64,000 nt of DNA, taken from assembly GCA_035489755.1 (NCBI GenBank), contig DATGZK010000081.1, forward strand, positions 8,523 through 72,522. The letters are read 5' to 3'. Positions 42,003-50,586 of the stretch are shown piece after piece. The stretch comes from UBA9160 sp035489755. GTDB taxonomy: Bacteria > Myxococcota_A > UBA9160. The position numbers and the translations under genes were made by a program. The notes beneath the pieces were generated by a model. It had not been told where the DNA came from. It was given only the letters and a program-made list of their open reading frames with translations, and did no database searches. Positions within the stretch are counted from its first letter, which is position 1; each line of letters starts with the position of its first letter.

Positions 42003-43801
42003 TCATCCCCCAGCCGCAGTGCGGCGAGGAATGCCTCCTGCGGGATCTCGACCGAACCGACGCGCTTCATGCGGCGCTTGCCCTCCTTCTGTTTCTCGAG
42101 AAGCTTGCGCTTTCGCGTGATGTCGCCGCCGTAGCACTTTGCGGTCACGTTCTTGCGCAGGGCTTTTACGTTTGTGCGCGCGATAATCTTAGAGCCAATC
42201 GCAGCTTGGATGGCCACGTCGAACATCTGGCGTGGAATGAACTCTTTGAGCTTCGAGGCGAGCTCTGCGCCGCGTTGCTGTGCTTTTTCACGGTGCACAA
42301 TCAGCGAAAGCGCGTCCACCGGGTCGCCGTTCACCAAAATGTCGAGCTTCACGAGATCCGAGGGGTGGTATCCGACAAACTCGTAGTCGAAGGACCCATA
42401 GCCGCGCGAAACGCTCTTCAGCCGATCGTGGAAGTCGACGACGACCTCGTTCAGCGGGAGCTCGTAGCGAACTTGCACCCGGGTTCCATGCACGGCGAGA
42501 TCGCGCTGCACCCCCCGGCGCTCCTGGCAGAGCGCGAGAACGCTTCCCAGGTATTCAGAGGGCACGTGGACAGTCGCCTGGATCACCGGCTCCTCGATCC
42601 GCTCGATCTCGGTGACGGCGGGGAGCGCCGCTGGGCTCTCGATTTCCTTGGTCTCACCATTGGTCTTCACCACGCGGTAGCGCACGGTGGGTGCCGTCGT
42701 GATGAGGTTGAGGCTGTACTCCCGCTCAAGACGCTCCTGGATGATCTCCGCGTGCAAGAAACCCAAGAATCCACAGCGGAACCCGAACCCGAGAGCCGCG
42801 CTCGTCTCCGGCTCGTAGCTGATCGAGGCGTCGTTAAGCCGGAGCTTCTCGAGGGCTCCCTTGAGCGCCTCGTAGTCCTCGGCGTCCACCGGATACAGTC
42901 CGGTGAAGACCATCGGCTTGACCTCACGGAAGCCCGGCAGCGGCTCCAAGGCGGGACGGCCAGCCTCCGTGATCGTGTCGCCGATTCGGACGTCCGTGAG
43001 GGATTTCACGCCGGCGATCACGATCCCGACCTCCCCGACCGAGAGCGAGTCGACCTTGTGCGGGTGCGGATCGATCACGTCGAGCTCTGTCACATCGTGC
43101 TCGTTGCGCATCGCCATGAGGCGAATCCGCATCCCCTTGTGCAGGGTCCCGTCGATCACGCGAACCAGTAGCGCCACGCCCACGTAAGGATCGAACCAGG
43201 CGTCGAAGACGAGGGCGCGTACGGGCGCCTGCGCATCGCCGACGGGTGCGGGCACTTTCTCCACAATGCGCTCCAGCAGCTCGGGGATCCCGGTTCCCTC
43301 CTTGGCCGAAATGCGCAGCATGCCTTCGGCAGGGAGCCCGATCACTTCTTCGATCTCGTGCGCGACGCGGTCGGGATCCGCCGCGGGAAGGTCGATCTTG
43401 TTGAGCACGGGGACGATCTCGAGATTCGCATCCACCGCGAGGTAGGCATTCGCGAGCGTCTGTGCCTCGATGCCCTGGGAGGCATCCACGACGAGGATTG
43501 CACCCTCGCAGGCGTGCAAGGCCCGCGACACCTCGTACGAGAAGTCGACGTGACCCGGCGTGTCGATCAGATTCAGGACATATTCCTCGCCGTCTCGCGC
43601 CGTCCAGCGCATGCGTGCGGTCTGGGCCTTGATCGTGATCCCCCGCTCACGCTCCAGATCCATCTTGTCGAGGAACTGGGCGCGCATCTCCCGGGCGGAG
43701 AGAGACTTGGTGGCCTCGAGCAGGCGATCGGCGAGCGTGCTCTTCCCATGATCGATGTGAGCGATGATGCAGAAATTGCGGATGCGGCGGGGATCGGTCA
43801 C
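41999..43801 (-). CDS. lepA: Elongation factor 4 (LepA) GTPase
   Basis: 600 residues. GTPase motifs: HIDHGKSTLADRL (G1, near 18), RGITIKAQTARM (G2), DTPGHVDFSYE (G3), NKIDLPAADP (G4). The LepA-specific C-terminal domain is present, with KMFDVAIQ-like RQMFDVAIQAAIGSKIIART and CYGGDITRKRKLLEKQKEGK. It acts on stalled or assembling ribosomes. The GTG overlaps the UDP-sugar decarboxylase stop (GTGA). Confidence 0.98.
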   Translation of the reverse strand: MTDPRRIRNFCIIAHIDHGKSTLADRLLEATKSLSAREMRAQFLDKMDLERERGITIKAQTARMRWTARDGEEYVLNLIDTPGHVDFSYEVSRALHACEGAILVVDASQGIEAQTLANAYLAVDANLEIVPVLNKIDLPAADPDRVAHEIEEVIGLPAEGMLRISAKEGTGIPELLERIVEKVPAPVGDAQAPVRALVFDAWFDPYVGVALLVRVIDGTLHKGMRIRLMAMRNEHDVTELDVIDPHPHKVDSLSVGEVGIVIAGVKSLTDVRIGDTITEAGRPALEPLPGFREVKPMVFTGLYPVDAEDYEALKGALEKLRLNDASISYEPETSAALGFGFRCGFLGFLHAEIIQERLEREYSLNLITTAPTVRYRVVKTNGETKEIESPAALPAVTEIERIEEPVIQATVHVPSEYLGSVLALCQERRGVQRDLAVHGTRVQVRYELPLNEVVVDFHDRLKSVSRGYGSFDYEFVGYHPSDLVKLDILVNGDPVDALSLIVHREKAQQRGAELASKLKEFIPRQMFDVAIQAAIGSKIIARTNVKALRKNVTAKCYGGDITRKRKLLEKQKEGKRRMKRVGSVEIPQEAFLAALRLGDE

Positions 43802-44775
43802 GCGCTGACCCTCGCCTCCTTGGAGAGCGCCTCGACGAAGTAGTCGCGCGTTCGTTCGAGGCCTTCATCGACGGAGACTTTGGGTTCCCAGCCGCCGAGC
43901 ACTCGCTGGGCGAGCGTGATATCCGGGCGACGCACCTTCGGGTCATCCGGGGGAAGCGGTTTGTGGATGATCTGGCTCTTGCTGCCCGTAATGCGGATGA
44001 TCTTCTTGGCCATGTCAAGCAGGCTCATTTCGTTTGGGTTTCCGATGTTCACCGGCCCGACATGATCGCTGTGCAGCAATCGCACGATGCCCTCCACAAG
44101 GTCATCGACGTAACAGAACGACCGTGTTTGCGAGCCGTCCCCAAATACCGTGATGGCCTGGTTGCGGATGGCCTGGCAGAAGAAGTTCGGAATCGCCCGT
44201 CCATCATTGATCTGCATCCGGGGTCCAAACGTGTTGAAGATCCGCACGATGCGGACGTCGACGCCATGGTGGCGGTGGTAGGCCATCGTCATGGCCTCGG
44301 CAAAGCGCTTTGCTTCGTCATACACACCGCGGATCCCAATCGGATTCACATGACCCCAGTAGGTCTCGGGCTGCGGATTCACTTCAGGGTCGCCGTAGCA
44401 CTCCGACGTGCTCGCCATCAGGACGCGCGATTTCTTCGCCTTGGCGAGGCCGAGCACTTTGTGGGTGCCGAGAGAACCAACCTTCATGATCTGGATCGGG
44501 AGGCGCTCGAAATCGGCGGGACTTGCCGGGGACGCAAAGTGAAGGATCGCGTCAAGCTCGCCCGAGACGTAGAGAAAGTTGGTGACGTCGTAGTGGTCAA
44601 AGGAGAAGCGGGGGTGGCCCAGCAGGTGCTCGATGTTGTCCATCCGGCCGGTCAGCAGATTGTCAAACACTCGCACTTCACAGCCCGCGAGCAGCAGCCG
44701 GTCGCACAGATGGGAGCCGATAAAACCCGCGCCACCTGTGACCAGGACGCGGCGGATGCGACGTGAGGCGCTCAT
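43798..44775 (-). CDS. UDP-glucuronate decarboxylase (UDP-xylose synthase) family sugar epimerase/dehydratase
   Basis: 325 residues from an ATG overlapping the rfbD stop (ATGA). Extended SDR: VLVTGGAGFIGSHLCDRLL (NAD binding), DNLLTGRMDNIEHL, HFASPASPADF, TSECYGDPEVNPQPETYWG, the catalytic YDEAK, and NTFGPRMQINDGR, all typical of UXS-type enzymes. It probably makes UDP-xylose from UDP-glucuronate, but a dTDP-sugar dehydratase role cannot be excluded. It lies between lepA and rfbD in a housekeeping series, apart from the exopolysaccharide locus 40 kb away. Confidence 0.88.
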   Translation of the reverse strand: MSASRRIRRVLVTGGAGFIGSHLCDRLLLAGCEVRVFDNLLTGRMDNIEHLLGHPRFSFDHYDVTNFLYVSGELDAILHFASPASPADFERLPIQIMKVGSLGTHKVLGLAKAKKSRVLMASTSECYGDPEVNPQPETYWGHVNPIGIRGVYDEAKRFAEAMTMAYHRHHGVDVRIVRIFNTFGPRMQINDGRAIPNFFCQAIRNQAITVFGDGSQTRSFCYVDDLVEGIVRLLHSDHVGPVNIGNPNEMSLLDMAKKIIRITGSKSQIIHKPLPPDDPKVRRPDITLAQRVLGGWEPKVSVDEGLERTRDYFVEALSKEARVSA

Positions 44776-45674
44776 GCGGACCCTCCGGGAGCAGCAGCCA
44801 GTGGGGATGCGTCGGATCGGAGATAGGCACCGACTGCGTCGCGCCATCCCGGCAGGCGCACCCCAATGCGCTCTGCTTTCGTGCAATCCAGGGCCGAATA
44901 GGCCGGCCGCGGGGCCGGCCGCGGGAACTCACTCGTCCGTACACGCTCGATCGCGACGTCTTGAAAACCGCCTTGGTCGAGGCACTCGCGGGCGACATCC
45001 CACCAGGTCGCGACCCCCCGGTTCGCAAGATGATAGAGGCCGCCGGCCCCGACCTCCACCAAGCTCATGATCCCTGCGGCAAGGTCCCCGGCGTAGGTGG
45101 GCGAGCCGAACTGGTCGTCGACCACACGCAGCGAAGAAGGATCGCGACGCGCGCGGCGAGCGCCTGCCTGCTCGATCATGGTGCGCACGAAGTTGCGCCC
45201 AGGCCCGAAGACCCAACTCGTCCGTACCACGAGGAAGGCCGCCGATTCGGCGAGCACCGCCTGCTCCCCTTCGAGCTTGGTGTGTCCGTACACGGAGGCG
45301 GGAGCAGGCTGATCCGTCTCCGTGTAAGGACGTGTGGCCTTGCCGTCGAATACGTAGTCGGTCGAGATGTGCACGAGGAGCAAGCCTGCGTCGTTGCAGG
45401 CGCGGGCGAGGTTTCGGGGACCGTCTCCATTCACGCGGCGAGCGAGCTCTCGCTCGCTCTCGCAGCGATCAACGAAGGTGAAGGCGGCGGCATTCAGGAA
45501 GACATCCGCGCGGCCTTGCGCACCGCGAACGGTGCGTGCGATCGAAGCGCGGTCTCCAAGATCGAGGGCTCCTCGATCCAGGGCAGCGGTGAGCGTGTGC
45601 CGAGGCGAAGCGGCCAGGGCGCACACCATCGAGCGGCCAAGCTGCCCGCTCGCTCCGGAGAGGAGCCAGCGCAC
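44772..45674 (-). CDS. rfbD: dTDP-4-dehydrorhamnose reductase
   Basis: 300 residues. RmlD-type SDR: LLSGASGQLGRSM, NAAAFTFVDRCESE, the catalytic Ser/Tyr/Lys in HISTDYVFDG and YGHTKLEGEQ, and RTSWVFGPGRNFV. The enzyme makes dTDP-L-rhamnose in the last step of the pathway; rfbA, rfbB and rfbC are not in the window. The GTG start lies one base after the SPOR gene stop. Confidence 0.9.
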   Translation of the reverse strand: MRWLLSGASGQLGRSMVCALAASPRHTLTAALDRGALDLGDRASIARTVRGAQGRADVFLNAAAFTFVDRCESERELARRVNGDGPRNLARACNDAGLLLVHISTDYVFDGKATRPYTETDQPAPASVYGHTKLEGEQAVLAESAAFLVVRTSWVFGPGRNFVRTMIEQAGARRARRDPSSLRVVDDQFGSPTYAGDLAAGIMSLVEVGAGGLYHLANRGVATWWDVARECLDQGGFQDVAIERVRTSEFPRPAPRPAYSALDCTKAERIGVRLPGWRDAVGAYLRSDASPLAAAPGGSA

Positions 45675-45675
45675 C

Positions 45676-46308
45676 CTAGTGCCCTTCTGCGAGGACCCAG
45701 GTCGGGAGCTTGTCGGATGTCTTTAACCGCTCCGCAACGCGGTTGGCCTCGGCGCGTGACTCGATCGGACCGACACGCACGCGCCAGCGTGAATCCCGTG
45801 GGCCGGTGGCGGGGACCACGAATACGTGCATCCCCTTGCGCCGAAGATGATCCGCGAGCTTCTCGGCCTCGGCACTCTCCGCGAAAGAACCCACCTGCAC
45901 GGAGAAGCGCTGTCCCGGTGCGGGCGGCGGCGAGGAAACGGGCGGCGGCGGTGTGGGGGGTGCGGCAGCTTTGACCGATTCCGCGCTGGGAGCTCGCGCA
46001 CTCTCGCGCCCCGCGTCGGAGGGCGGCGGCGTGGGAGCGGGCTCACTCATCGGATGAGCGGGCGGGGGAGCCGCGGGCCGCGCCGGCTCCCCGGAAGGCG
46101 AAGCAGCCGCCGGCGGAGTCGGCGCGGGGCTCGCCGCGGGCGCCGGCACCTCCTTCGACTCGCCGGAGAAATGGCGCAACACGAGTTCGGGCTCTTCGCG
46201 TGCAGCTCCGACCACGAGCCCAAGGCCGAACCCTAGGATGACGAGCACAAGGCCGCCAAGCAGCGTCACGAGCCATCCCGGCCCCGTGCGATCCTGCTCC
46301 TCGCTCAC
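45676..46308 (-). CDS. SPOR-domain cell-envelope protein
   Basis: 210 residues. One membrane segment (WLVTLLGGLVLVILGFGLGL, residues 12-31), then a long Pro/Ala/Ser-rich periplasmic linker of about 85 residues, and a C-terminal SPOR domain (FSVQVGSFAESAEAEKLADH, WRVRVGPIESRAEANRVAER). SPOR domains bind denuded septal peptidoglycan, so the protein likely localises to the division site. The GTG overlaps the argS stop (GTGA). argS followed by a SPOR gene is seen in several deltaproteobacterial genomes. Confidence 0.88.
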   Translation of the reverse strand: MSEEQDRTGPGWLVTLLGGLVLVILGFGLGLVVGAAREEPELVLRHFSGESKEVPAPAASPAPTPPAAASPSGEPARPAAPPPAHPMSEPAPTPPPSDAGRESARAPSAESVKAAAPPTPPPPVSSPPPAPGQRFSVQVGSFAESAEAEKLADHLRRKGMHVFVVPATGPRDSRWRVRVGPIESRAEANRVAERLKTSDKLPTWVLAEGH

Positions 46309-48038
46309 ATCTGCTCCGGAGCGGACAGACCTAAAACCCCGAGGCCGTTCGCGAGTACGGTGCGCACGGCCAGCACGAGGCCGAGCCGCGCTGCGGTGAG
46401 CTTAGGATCGTCCGAAAGCACGCGGTGCCTCACGCCGTCTTGGACGTAAGGGTTCCAAAGGCGCGCCAGGTCACGCAGGTAGTACGCCACGTGATGAGGC
46501 TCTCGGGATTCGGCGGCGCGCGAGACGACGTCCGGGTACTCCCGCAGTTTTTTCAGCAGTGCGAGCTCCTCCTCGAGTGCGAGGCGTGTGGCGTCGATCG
46601 CGTCAGGCTCCGGCAGTGCGACACCTCCCTCCCGCGCTTTGCGCTCGATACCGTGGGTGCGGGCGTGCGCGTACTGTACGTAGTACGCGGGGTTCTTCTT
46701 CCAGTCCTTCTCCTTGGCAAGCTCCACGTCGAAGTCCAGGTGGCCGTCTGCCTTGCGCTCGACCATGAAAAAGCGAAAGACGTCGCAACCGACTTCCTCG
46801 AGGAGCTCGTCCACCGTGATATAGGTCGCGCGCCGGGTGGACTGCTTCACAGATTCACCGCCCCGGGTCAGCGTGACGAACTGGTTCATGACGAGCTCGA
46901 CCGCCCTGGGATCGCAGCCCAAGGCGGCGATGGCGGCGCGCACGAACGGAAACTGCTCGATGTGATCCGCGCCCTGCACATCAATCACGCGCGAAAAGCC
47001 TCGGCGAAATTTCTCACGGTGGTAGGCGATGTCGGGGAGCAGATAGGTCGGCTCGCCCGTGCTCTTGACCACGACCCGATCGCGCTCGAGGCCGAGCGCT
47101 GTGGCTTTGAGCCAAACGGCTCCGTCCGCGTCGTAGACGAGGCCGTTCGCGCGCAGATCCTTGAGCGTCTCCTCGATCTTTCCGCTCTCATAGAGCGAGG
47201 TCTCGTTGTAGTAGACATCAAACCGCACCCCGAGTGCGGTCAAGGTCGCGTGGATCTCTTCGAAGATCCGCTCCTGTGCAGCGCCTCGGAAAAGACCATC
47301 GCCCGGCTCGTCGACGAGGGAGTCGCCGTACTGCTCGCGCAGCGACCCTGCGATTTCGGAAATGTAATGGCCCTGGTAGCCACCCTTCGGAAAAGCGATG
47401 GGCATGCCGCCGATCTGTGCCGGCCAGTCCGCGTCCGGGTCGGCCAAGAGGTGAGCCGGCGGGGGGGCTGCTCGGCCGAGCTGTTCGAGATAGCGCGCCT
47501 TCACCGAGTCCCCGAGAACGCGCATCTGGCGTCCGCCGTCGTTGAAGTAGTACTCCCGCGTCACCTGCCAGCCCGTCGCCTCGAGCACGCGCGCGATGCT
47601 GTCCCCGAGCACGGCTTGGCGCCCGTGTCCGAGCGTCAGCGGGCCGGTGGGATTGGCGGAGACGAACTCCACCTGCACGCGGGCACCGTGCCCGGCGTCG
47701 GAACGACCGAAGCTCGGACCGGCGCGCAGAATCTCGCGCATCAGCTCGTGCCAGCGTTCGCCGGCCAGCCAGAAATTCACAAAGCCGGGTCCGGCCACGG
47801 CCGAGCGTGCGACGAGCCCCCCAGCGTTGCCCACTGCGGAGCGCAGTCGCTCCGCCGCCTCGCGCGGCGGCTGGTGGAGGCGCTTGGCGAGCAGGAGCGC
47901 CGCGTTGCACGCAAAATCCCCATGCTCCGCCTGGCGCGGGACGTCGAGCGCAAACGCCGGCGGCGGCGACGGATCGCCCGCCTCCGCAAGGAGTGCGCTC
48001 ACTGCCGCCTCGATCGCCCTTTGGAGCCGGTCCTTCAT
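46305..48038 (-). CDS. argS: Arginyl-tRNA synthetase
   Basis: 577 residues from an ATG at 48038; the frame to 48146 is open but unlike the family. N-terminal additional domain, then the class I core with SANPTGPLTLGHGRQAVLGD. The HIGH box reads TLGH, with Thr for the first His. The KMSKS region reads ESVKQSTRRATYITVDELL, also degenerate, as is common in ArgRS. The DALR anticodon domain ends with DPKLTAARLGLVLAVRTVL. No second synthetase is visible, so the enzyme must be active. It lies 34 bases downstream of ftsB. Confidence 0.95.
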   Translation of the reverse strand: MKDRLQRAIEAAVSALLAEAGDPSPPPAFALDVPRQAEHGDFACNAALLLAKRLHQPPREAAERLRSAVGNAGGLVARSAVAGPGFVNFWLAGERWHELMREILRAGPSFGRSDAGHGARVQVEFVSANPTGPLTLGHGRQAVLGDSIARVLEATGWQVTREYYFNDGGRQMRVLGDSVKARYLEQLGRAAPPPAHLLADPDADWPAQIGGMPIAFPKGGYQGHYISEIAGSLREQYGDSLVDEPGDGLFRGAAQERIFEEIHATLTALGVRFDVYYNETSLYESGKIEETLKDLRANGLVYDADGAVWLKATALGLERDRVVVKSTGEPTYLLPDIAYHREKFRRGFSRVIDVQGADHIEQFPFVRAAIAALGCDPRAVELVMNQFVTLTRGGESVKQSTRRATYITVDELLEEVGCDVFRFFMVERKADGHLDFDVELAKEKDWKKNPAYYVQYAHARTHGIERKAREGGVALPEPDAIDATRLALEEELALLKKLREYPDVVSRAAESREPHHVAYYLRDLARLWNPYVQDGVRHRVLSDDPKLTAARLGLVLAVRTVLANGLGVLGLSAPEQM

Positions 48039-48072
48039 GCGCGCCGGAGAATCGCTTGCCCCCTTCGGAGCG

Positions 48073-48384
48073 TCAAGGAATTCGGGGGGTTCCACCCTCG
48101 GGGTGCGGCAGACGGACAACGATCTCGCCTGGCTTCGCAAGCTCAAGGTCCTCTCGAATCGCTCGCTCTGTCGCGAACGGGTCGTGTTTCAAGGCGCTGG
48201 ACTCATTGCGCAGCGCATCGACTTCGCGTCGCAGTTCGTCGATGCGCCCAGCCGACGCAGCCAGGTGTGAGCGCAGGCGTAGCCATGCCCGGATGCCCGA
48301 CGCCTCGTCGAGCATGGCGTAGACCACGGCCAGGGCGATGATCGCCGGAACGAGCAGGAGACGCCTCACCCACCCCCCCCCCAT
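48073..48384 (-). CDS. ftsB: FtsB/DivIC-like septum formation protein
   Basis: About 103 residues. A short N-terminus is followed by one membrane segment (LLLVPAIIALAVVYAML) and a periplasmic coiled coil (LAASAGRIDELRREVDALRN), then the segment HDPFATERAIREDLELAKPG that characterises the FtsB/DivIC family (the 'dp..iE..AR..lg....gE' region). It is part of the FtsQLB divisome complex. The start is uncertain: the ATG at 48384 is followed directly by a run of ten G in the coding strand, and a GTG at 48369 lies just after that run. Confidence 0.8.
   Translation of the reverse strand: MGGGWVRRLLLVPAIIALAVVYAMLDEASGIRAWLRLRSHLAASAGRIDELRREVDALRNESSALKHDPFATERAIREDLELAKPGEIVVRLPHPEGGTPRIP
48373..48382. 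repeat. Ten-base homopolymer C tract at the ftsB start
   Basis: Ten consecutive C on the plus strand encode Gly codons directly after the candidate ATG of ftsB. It is the kind of tract prone to slippage or to base-calling error. Confidence 0.85.
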
Positions 48385-48406
48385 GAGTGGTGCCGTCGTG
48401 TGCAGC

Positions 48407-48982
48407 CTAACGCGCACCGCGGGCGTCTGACAAGGCAGGCCCATCCGTCTTGGGCCTTGCCTCGCTGCCAAGGAGTTCACGGATTCGATCGACGTAGATC
48501 TGGGCATCCCATTCGCGTGGGCCGACGAAGCGGGCGACCACCTTCCCCTCGCGGTCCAGCAGGAACGACTCCGGATAGCGGTAGGTTTGGTAGGCGCGGG
48601 AGACCTCGTGGGACGAATCGAGCAGGATCGGGAGCGAGAGTCCGAGCCGATCGCGATAACTCTCGACCTGGCTGCGGTCCTCGTCTACGGAAACCGTCAG
48701 CAGGGCGAAGCTTTGGCTGTCGAGGGAATGGCGCAGACGCTCGAGGGCCGGCATTTCTTCTTCGCACGGCTTGCACCAGGTGGCCCAGAAGTGGAGCAAT
48801 ACGACGCGCCCGCGCAGGGTCTCGAGCGCGACGGGCACGTTGTCTGTAAGAGACGGGAGCGAGAAAAGGGGCGCCGGACGTCCGGGACCAATCGGGTCTG
48901 GGGTGCGGTCGGCAAAGAGCGTGAAGAGAACCCCCGCCGCGACGGCGATGGCAATCAGCGTGAACGCGCTGCGGCCCTTCAT
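48407..48982 (-). CDS. TlpA/ResA-like membrane-anchored thiol:disulfide oxidoreductase
   Basis: 191 residues. An N-terminal signal anchor (FTLIAIAVAAGVLFTLF) is followed by a thioredoxin-fold domain of the AhpC/TSA-redoxin type: LRGRVVLLHFWATWCKPCEEEM contains the CKPC motif near residue 70, and YPESFLLDREGKVV holds the cis-Pro loop. It should reduce disulfides on the periplasmic side, for example in cytochrome c maturation, though no ccm genes are nearby. It follows rplQ by 26 bases and precedes ftsB by 22. Confidence 0.88.
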   Translation of the reverse strand: MKGRSAFTLIAIAVAAGVLFTLFADRTPDPIGPGRPAPLFSLPSLTDNVPVALETLRGRVVLLHFWATWCKPCEEEMPALERLRHSLDSQSFALLTVSVDEDRSQVESYRDRLGLSLPILLDSSHEVSRAYQTYRYPESFLLDREGKVVARFVGPREWDAQIYVDRIRELLGSEARPKTDGPALSDARGAR

Positions 48983-49008
48983 CGGTCCGCCCGGCCCACG
49001 GCGCCGGA

Positions 49009-49521
49009 CTAGCTCGCCTTCTTTTTCGGGGCGCGCTTGCGGGCCGGCTTCTCCGCCGCGGCCGCCTTCTTTTCCGTCTTTGCCTTGGCGCTCTTCGGCT
49101 TCTCGCTCCCCGGCTTCGCCTTCGCGCTGCGCTTGCCCCCCTTGCCCTGCGGCTTTTCCGGAGCCGGGCCTTCCACGAGTTCGACGATCGACAGCGGCGC
49201 AGCATCGCCGATGCGCACGCGGTGTTTCACGATGCGCGTATAGCCCCCAGCACGTTGCCGGAAGCGCTCGGCCAAGTCGCTAAACACCTTCGCGGCGACC
49301 TCGCGACTGCGGATCACGCGCAGTGCGTGCCGGCGTGCATGGAGATCGCCCCTTTTCCCGAGGGTGATCATTCGCTCAGCAATCCGGCGGACCTCCTTCG
49401 CCTTCGCATCGGTGGTCTCGATCCGCTCGTGTTCGAGCAGCGAGGTCACCATGTTGCGGAAGAGTGCGCTGCGGTGGGCGCTCGTGCGACCGAGCTTTCC
49501 GCCGTAGTTCCTGTGGCGCAT
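49009..49521 (-). CDS. rplQ: Ribosomal protein L17 with long basic C-terminal tail
   Basis: 170 residues. The L17 core (residues 1-118, MRHRNYGGKLGRTSAHRSAL, VELVEG) is complete. The final 50 residues form a Lys/Ala/Pro-rich tail (repeated AKA/KKA) that is absent from the 120-130-residue family average and is likely disordered and RNA-binding. It is the last gene of the alpha operon, 3 bases after rpoA, and is followed closely by tlpA without a visible terminator. Confidence 0.96.
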   Translation of the reverse strand: MRHRNYGGKLGRTSAHRSALFRNMVTSLLEHERIETTDAKAKEVRRIAERMITLGKRGDLHARRHALRVIRSREVAAKVFSDLAERFRQRAGGYTRIVKHRVRIGDAAPLSIVELVEGPAPEKPQGKGGKRSAKAKPGSEKPKSAKAKTEKKAAAAEKPARKRAPKKKAS

Positions 49522-49524
49522 TGG

Positions 49525-50562
49525 CTAGGCCTCGCGTTGGCGCGACTCGAGCTCCTTCCGCGACGGGAAGTTCTCGAGCCGCATGCCGAGGGAGAGGCCC
49601 ATCGATTGGAGCACCTCCTTGATCTCGTTCAGCGACTTTCGCCCGAAGTTCTTCGTCTTCAGCATCTCGGCCTCGCTGCGCTGCACGAGCTCGCCGATGT
49701 ACCGGATATTCGCGTTCTGCAGGCAGTTGGCCGAACGGACGGAGAGCTCAAGCTCGTCGACCGACTTGTATAGGTTCGGGTTGGCCGGGGTCGGCTCCTC
49801 GTGGGTCGGCAGCGCGGCCTCGCTCGGCTCCTCGAAGTTGATGAAGATGGAAAGCTGGTCCTTCATGATCTTCGCCGCGTAGGCCACAGCGTCCGCCGGC
49901 GCGATTGCGCCGTCGGTCCAGACCTCGAGGTTCAGGCGATCGAAATCGGTCTCCCGCCCGACGCGCGCCGGTGTGACCGTATAGTTCACCCGTCGGATCG
50001 GCGAGAAGATCGAGTCGATCGGAACCGTCCCGATCGGTGTCTCCTCGGTCTTGTTCTTCTCTGCGAGCACGTAACCCTTGCCTGAGGCGACCGTGACCTC
50101 CATCTCGAGGTCGGCTTCAGGTGCGAGCGTTGCGATCTTGTGATCAGGGTTCAGGACCTCGACCGACGCGTCTTCCGCAGCGAGCTCTCCGGCGGTCAGC
50201 ACGCCCTCGCCCTTCTTGTGGACGCGCAGCACCTTCGGCCCCTCCGCATTCAGCCGCAGGCGAACCTCCTTTAGGTTCAGCACAATGTCCGAGACGTCCT
50301 CAAGAACGCCCGGAACGGTCGAAAATTCGTGGAGAACGCCGTTGATGCGCACCGTCGTAATGGCTGCGCCTTGAAGCGAGGACAACAGCACCCGGCGGAG
50401 CGAATTGCCCAGCGTCTGGCCAAAGCCGCGTTCGAGCGGCTCGCACCAGAAGCGGCCATAGGTCGGTGAGAGCGTCCCCTCTTCGACCTCGAGCCTTCTC
50501 GGGTGGATGAGCGCCCGCCAGTTCTTGGCCACGAGGTCTGAGCGCAGGGCTGATTGCTGCAT
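49525..50562 (-). CDS. rpoA: RNA polymerase alpha subunit
   Basis: 345 residues. The N-terminal dimerisation domain (LERGFGQTLGNSLRRVLLSS, VLHEFSTVPGVLEDV) and the C-terminal UP-element/activator domain (LELSVRSANCLQNANIRYIG, NFGRKSLNEIKEVLQ) are both complete. The interdomain linker (EEPSEAALPTHEEPTPANPN) is acidic and Pro-rich. The gene lies in its usual place between rpsD and rplQ. Confidence 0.98.
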   Translation of the reverse strand: MQQSALRSDLVAKNWRALIHPRRLEVEEGTLSPTYGRFWCEPLERGFGQTLGNSLRRVLLSSLQGAAITTVRINGVLHEFSTVPGVLEDVSDIVLNLKEVRLRLNAEGPKVLRVHKKGEGVLTAGELAAEDASVEVLNPDHKIATLAPEADLEMEVTVASGKGYVLAEKNKTEETPIGTVPIDSIFSPIRRVNYTVTPARVGRETDFDRLNLEVWTDGAIAPADAVAYAAKIMKDQLSIFINFEEPSEAALPTHEEPTPANPNLYKSVDELELSVRSANCLQNANIRYIGELVQRSEAEMLKTKNFGRKSLNEIKEVLQSMGLSLGMRLENFPSRKELESRQREA

Positions 50563-50586
50563 GTGTTGTGTTCCCCTCTGCGCCGA

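Noticed and set aside
46425..48341. 638-residue plus-strand frame
   Set aside because: Antisense to argS and ftsB, with no recognisable domain.
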